A DNA stretch of 64,000 bases, taken from positions 60,304 through 124,303 of the forward strand of contig BDTG01000033.1 of the NCBI GenBank assembly GCA_002897695.1. Direction: 5' to 3'. Positions within the stretch are counted from its first letter, which is position 1, and every line of letters starts with the position of its first letter. This document shows, piece after piece, positions 62,330 through 64,000 of this stretch. The position numbers and the translations under genes are program-made. This stretch comes from a bacterium BMS3Abin14 (lineage in GTDB: Bacteria; BMS3Abin14). The notes under the pieces were generated by a model, which saw nothing but the letters and a program-made list of their open reading frames with translations, made no database searches and was not told the origin of the DNA.

Positions 62330-62545
62330 AGCCTTTGGGTATGGGTGCACGGAGGCATAGGTGCATGGGAGCGTGGGTGAGGAGGAGCGTGGGCGAGCGG
62401 AAACAGGGGACTCTAGGGCACAGGGACCTGGAGACGCGGAGAGCTTATGCCTGTCACGGCGACAAAGCAGATTATTTCACCACCCGTTCGTCACGCTTCA
62501 GCGTGACTCACTGGAGTCAGGTCACGGAGGAAGGACTAATCCCCT
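62330..62545. repeat. GGGAGTATGGG-type dispersed repeat and other words
   Basis: No gene. GGGTGCACGGAGGCATAGGTGCATGGGAGC and following variants, here on the plus strand (opposite to the other copies), then CTGGAGTCAGGTCACGG words. Confidence 0.55.
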
Positions 62546-62567
62546 CCATGTCAGAAAACCGTAAATA

Positions 62568-62894
62568 CTAACCGTTCACGCCCCTGGCGAGACCTGGCAG
62601 GAGTTTGATTTTCCGAATCACTTTTGCGGAAGGCGAATGGCTGACGTGATACAGGTCCCACGCAAGCTGCAGGTTGAGCCAGAACTGCGCCTCCATGCCG
62701 AACAGACGCTCCAGTCTCAGCGCGGTATCAGGGGTTACACCCCGCTTTCCATGGATCAGTTCATTGATCCGGGGATAGGAAACCCCAAGCCTCTCCGCCA
62801 GTTCGACCTGTGTCATCTTTAGCGGCTCGAGAAATTCTTCAAAGAGCATCTCACCCGGATGCGTCGGCGGTCCGTACTTCGGTACGCGAACCAT
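62568..62894 (-). CDS. higA: HigA-family antitoxin
   Basis: 108 residues: an Xre-type helix-turn-helix (MTQVELAERLGVSYPRINELIHGKRGVTPDTALRLERLFG) preceded by HPGEMLFEEFLEPL and followed by AQFWLNLQLAWDLY, the VapI/HigA signature. Neutralises HigB and represses its own promoter. GGAGG lies seven nt before the ATG. Confidence 0.9.
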   Translation of the reverse strand: MVRVPKYGPPTHPGEMLFEEFLEPLKMTQVELAERLGVSYPRINELIHGKRGVTPDTALRLERLFGMEAQFWLNLQLAWDLYHVSHSPSAKVIRKIKLLPGLARGVNG

Positions 62895-62906
62895 GATTTT
62901 CCTCCA

Positions 62907-63206
62907 TCATCTGTCGTGGTAATCCGTTATCTCAACCCGCACTGGCCCATCCTCGGACCAGATAAAGCAAACACGGTACTGATCGTTAATCCTTATGCTG
63001 TGTTGTCCAGCCCGTTTCCCTTTAAGTGCTTCAAACCTGTTGCCGGGAGGAATTCGGAGCGAACCCAAGACAACCACAGCGTTGAGTTGGTCCAGCTTCC
63101 GCCCTGCCACACTCCAGAGGCCCTGAGGACAAATTCTTCGGGCTTCCCGGGAATTCTTTCGGTCAAAAATATCCTCTGTGCCCCTGTCAAAGAAAGACTT
63201 TATCAC
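62907..63206 (-). CDS. higB: HigB-family mRNA interferase toxin
   Basis: 99 residues: RelE-superfamily fold with the HigB order (FFDRGTEDIF, LDQLNAVVVLGSLRIPPGNRFEALKGKRAGQHSIRINDQYRVCFIW, VRVEITDYHDR). Ribosome-dependent mRNA cleavage is the family role. Toxin gene precedes antitoxin by 12 nt, the usual higBA order. GTG start. Confidence 0.9.
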   Translation of the reverse strand: MIKSFFDRGTEDIFDRKNSREARRICPQGLWSVAGRKLDQLNAVVVLGSLRIPPGNRFEALKGKRAGQHSIRINDQYRVCFIWSEDGPVRVEITDYHDR

Positions 63207-63244
63207 TTCATGAGGTCTCCGCGCATCACAGCGTTTGAAATTAT

Positions 63245-63273
63245 TTTATAACGGATAACGATATACATGTCAA
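63245..63273 (-). promoter_or_regulatory. higBA promoter with direct-repeat operator
   Basis: TTGACA (63273-63268), 17 nt, TATAAA (63250-63245), the best sigma-70 promoter in the window. The spacer contains CGTTATCCGTTAT, a direct repeat that HigA could bind. Confidence 0.75.
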
Positions 63274-63284
63274 ATATCCAACGC

Positions 63285-63776
63285 CGCTCATGTCATTACG
63301 CCGGAGCCGTTTCTGTCATTGCGCCTGTCCCCCATAGCTCTTGACCTCCGACCTGTCATCCGGCTTGTCCACCATAGCTTCAGCGACGGTTGAAGCTTTA
63401 GCGGAGGATGAAGTTTTAACGAAGGAGGTTCAGCGAAGGGGGAAGCGATCCCATACGACCAAAGGGAGCGCGCCCACGGACGAAGCCTTATTTAACAGGG
63501 ATGAAGGGGATAGAGGGGATAAAGCCAAGCTTAAAACCCCATTTTCACCACCCGTTCGTCACGGAGGAAGGCGTATCCCCTCACCCAACCGCTCCTAAAC
63601 CAGGAGCGGGATTTCCTTGAAATCGGCTGGTTATCCTTGCGGCCTGGATAAAAGTTCACTTTCATCCAGGACAACAAGGATGAACAGCAACTTGGGTGAA
63701 GGGACATGAAAAATTCAAACAATATCCTTTAAGGTGTTGAACGAGGAGTGGGATAGGATACCCTGGGGCTCTGGAC
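63285..63776. repeat. Gene-free stretch with extragenic repeat fragments
   Basis: TGTCATTACGCC / TGTCATTGCGCC words (63290-63330), CCACCATAGCTTCAGCGACGG and AAGCTTTAGCGGAGGATGAAG (63370-63420) related to elements at 44217 and 57770. No gene is supported. Confidence 0.45.
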
Positions 63777-64000
63777 TCATTCTGCCGCAGGCAGAATGTA
63801 GCCGAGCGTCTGCCCGTACTCAACCCGGTCCCGCTCCTCGGCAACGAAGGTAGCGAGCACCCCGTCCCGGGGGGCCTTGACCGTGTAGGTCTCCCCGTGG
63901 CGATCCTCCAGGGTCACAAGGTCCTGCCCCTCGGCAACCTCGTCGCCGGGCTTCGCGAACCACTCCGTGACCTCCAGCCGCCCAGGGTCCTCCGCCAGGC
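63777..64000 (-). CDS. C-terminus of a biotin/lipoyl-like domain protein (cut by the window edge)
   Basis: The last 74 residues form a biotinyl/lipoyl hammerhead: WFAKPGDEVAEGQDLVTLED, YTVKAPRDGVLATFV, GQTLGYI, ending PAAE. At the turn where biotinylated or lipoylated proteins have MKM or DKA the sequence is DRH, so the modifiable lysine is missing. It could be a non-modified hammerhead domain such as those in membrane-fusion or biotin-attachment-like proteins. The N-terminus lies outside the window. Confidence 0.7.
   Translation of the reverse strand, partial: LAEDPGRLEVTEWFAKPGDEVAEGQDLVTLEDRHGETYTVKAPRDGVLATFVAEERDRVEYGQTLGYILPAAE

Noticed and set aside
1..64000. tRNA, rRNA, CRISPR arrays, insertion sequences, phage genes, c-di-GMP (GEMM) or FMN riboswitches
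   Set aside because: Looked for in all gaps by eye; no tRNA-like T-loop context, regularly spaced repeats, transposase or integrase frames or riboswitch core motifs were recognised.

Overview
The window looks like a chromosomal segment of an anaerobic, Gram-negative bacterium of the Desulfobacterota (old Deltaproteobacteria) type. The evidence is a pilB-pilT-pilC-pilS-pilR-pilA cluster, three NtrC-type sigma-54 two-component pairs, a GeoRSP-like radical SAM/SPASM/PqqD triad (known mainly from Geobacter relatives), selenium-type YedE and DUF3343 proteins, polyferredoxins, multihaem cytochrome and cytochrome-maturation genes, and many GTG/TTG starts. The lineage below phylum is a guess. Apart from two genes (57922-60020), every gene in 64 kb reads on the minus strand, so gene order below follows transcription from high to low coordinates.

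Layout from left to right. 1-8300: type IV pilus biogenesis; pilA has a near-consensus sigma-54 promoter, an upstream inverted repeat and its own terminator. 8343-10192: aroE and ribF. 10293-15789: DUF3343, cysteine-desulfurase-like enzyme, SPASM-only protein, radical SAM/SPASM enzyme, PqqD-like protein, YedE and a TPR membrane protein; this reads as a peptide-modification triad embedded in a selenium/sulfur trafficking set. 15925-21617: PhnD-like and OpuAC-like binding proteins, a NapH-like membrane polyferredoxin, a HEAT lipoprotein, a carboxypeptidase-regulatory-domain (CPreg) lipoprotein and an ethylbenzene-dehydrogenase-type haem lipoprotein. 21909-26001: sigma-54 regulator, kinase, ResB. 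26134-41669: an unusual run of exported proteins joined by 4-nt overlaps: NapH/NapG fusion, Tat-exported DUF362, OpuAC-like protein, three NosD-like beta-helix proteins (one with a beta-propeller), four CPreg paralogues, a membrane spermidine-synthase-like protein, a 20-residue peptide gene followed by a strong terminator, and an FG-GAP/ASPIC protein.

41900-47752: SO_0444-like permease, FmdE-like protein, a degenerate AAA+ protein, two U32-type proteins, a tetrapyrrole-methylase-family protein and a sixth CPreg lipoprotein, probably driven by a sigma-54 promoter controlled by the adjacent NtrC-type regulator (48152). 48152-57414: that regulator and its kinase, a thioredoxin-decahaem cytochrome fusion, a TlpA-like protein, an NHL propeller, a CsgG/GNA1162-like lipoprotein and an outer-membrane beta-barrel, a candidate transmembrane electron conduit. 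57922-62281: SGNH/TPR protein and DUF5989 (plus strand) converging on a carbamoyltransferase-SxtJ fusion. 62568-63206: HigBA toxin-antitoxin. 63777-64000: C-terminus of a biotin/lipoyl-like domain protein.

How it may work together (inference): the CPreg paralogue family links three operons, suggesting one envelope programme in which polyferredoxins and haem proteins move electrons to the periplasm or surface while beta-helix, propeller and CPreg proteins form the extracytoplasmic part. No terminal reductase, ABC permease or ABC ATPase is present in the window, so the substrate is unknown. The most interesting candidate new element is the 20-residue peptide at 34677-34739. Many intergenic gaps are filled with low-complexity dispersed repeats, some of which supply the last codons of neighbouring genes.
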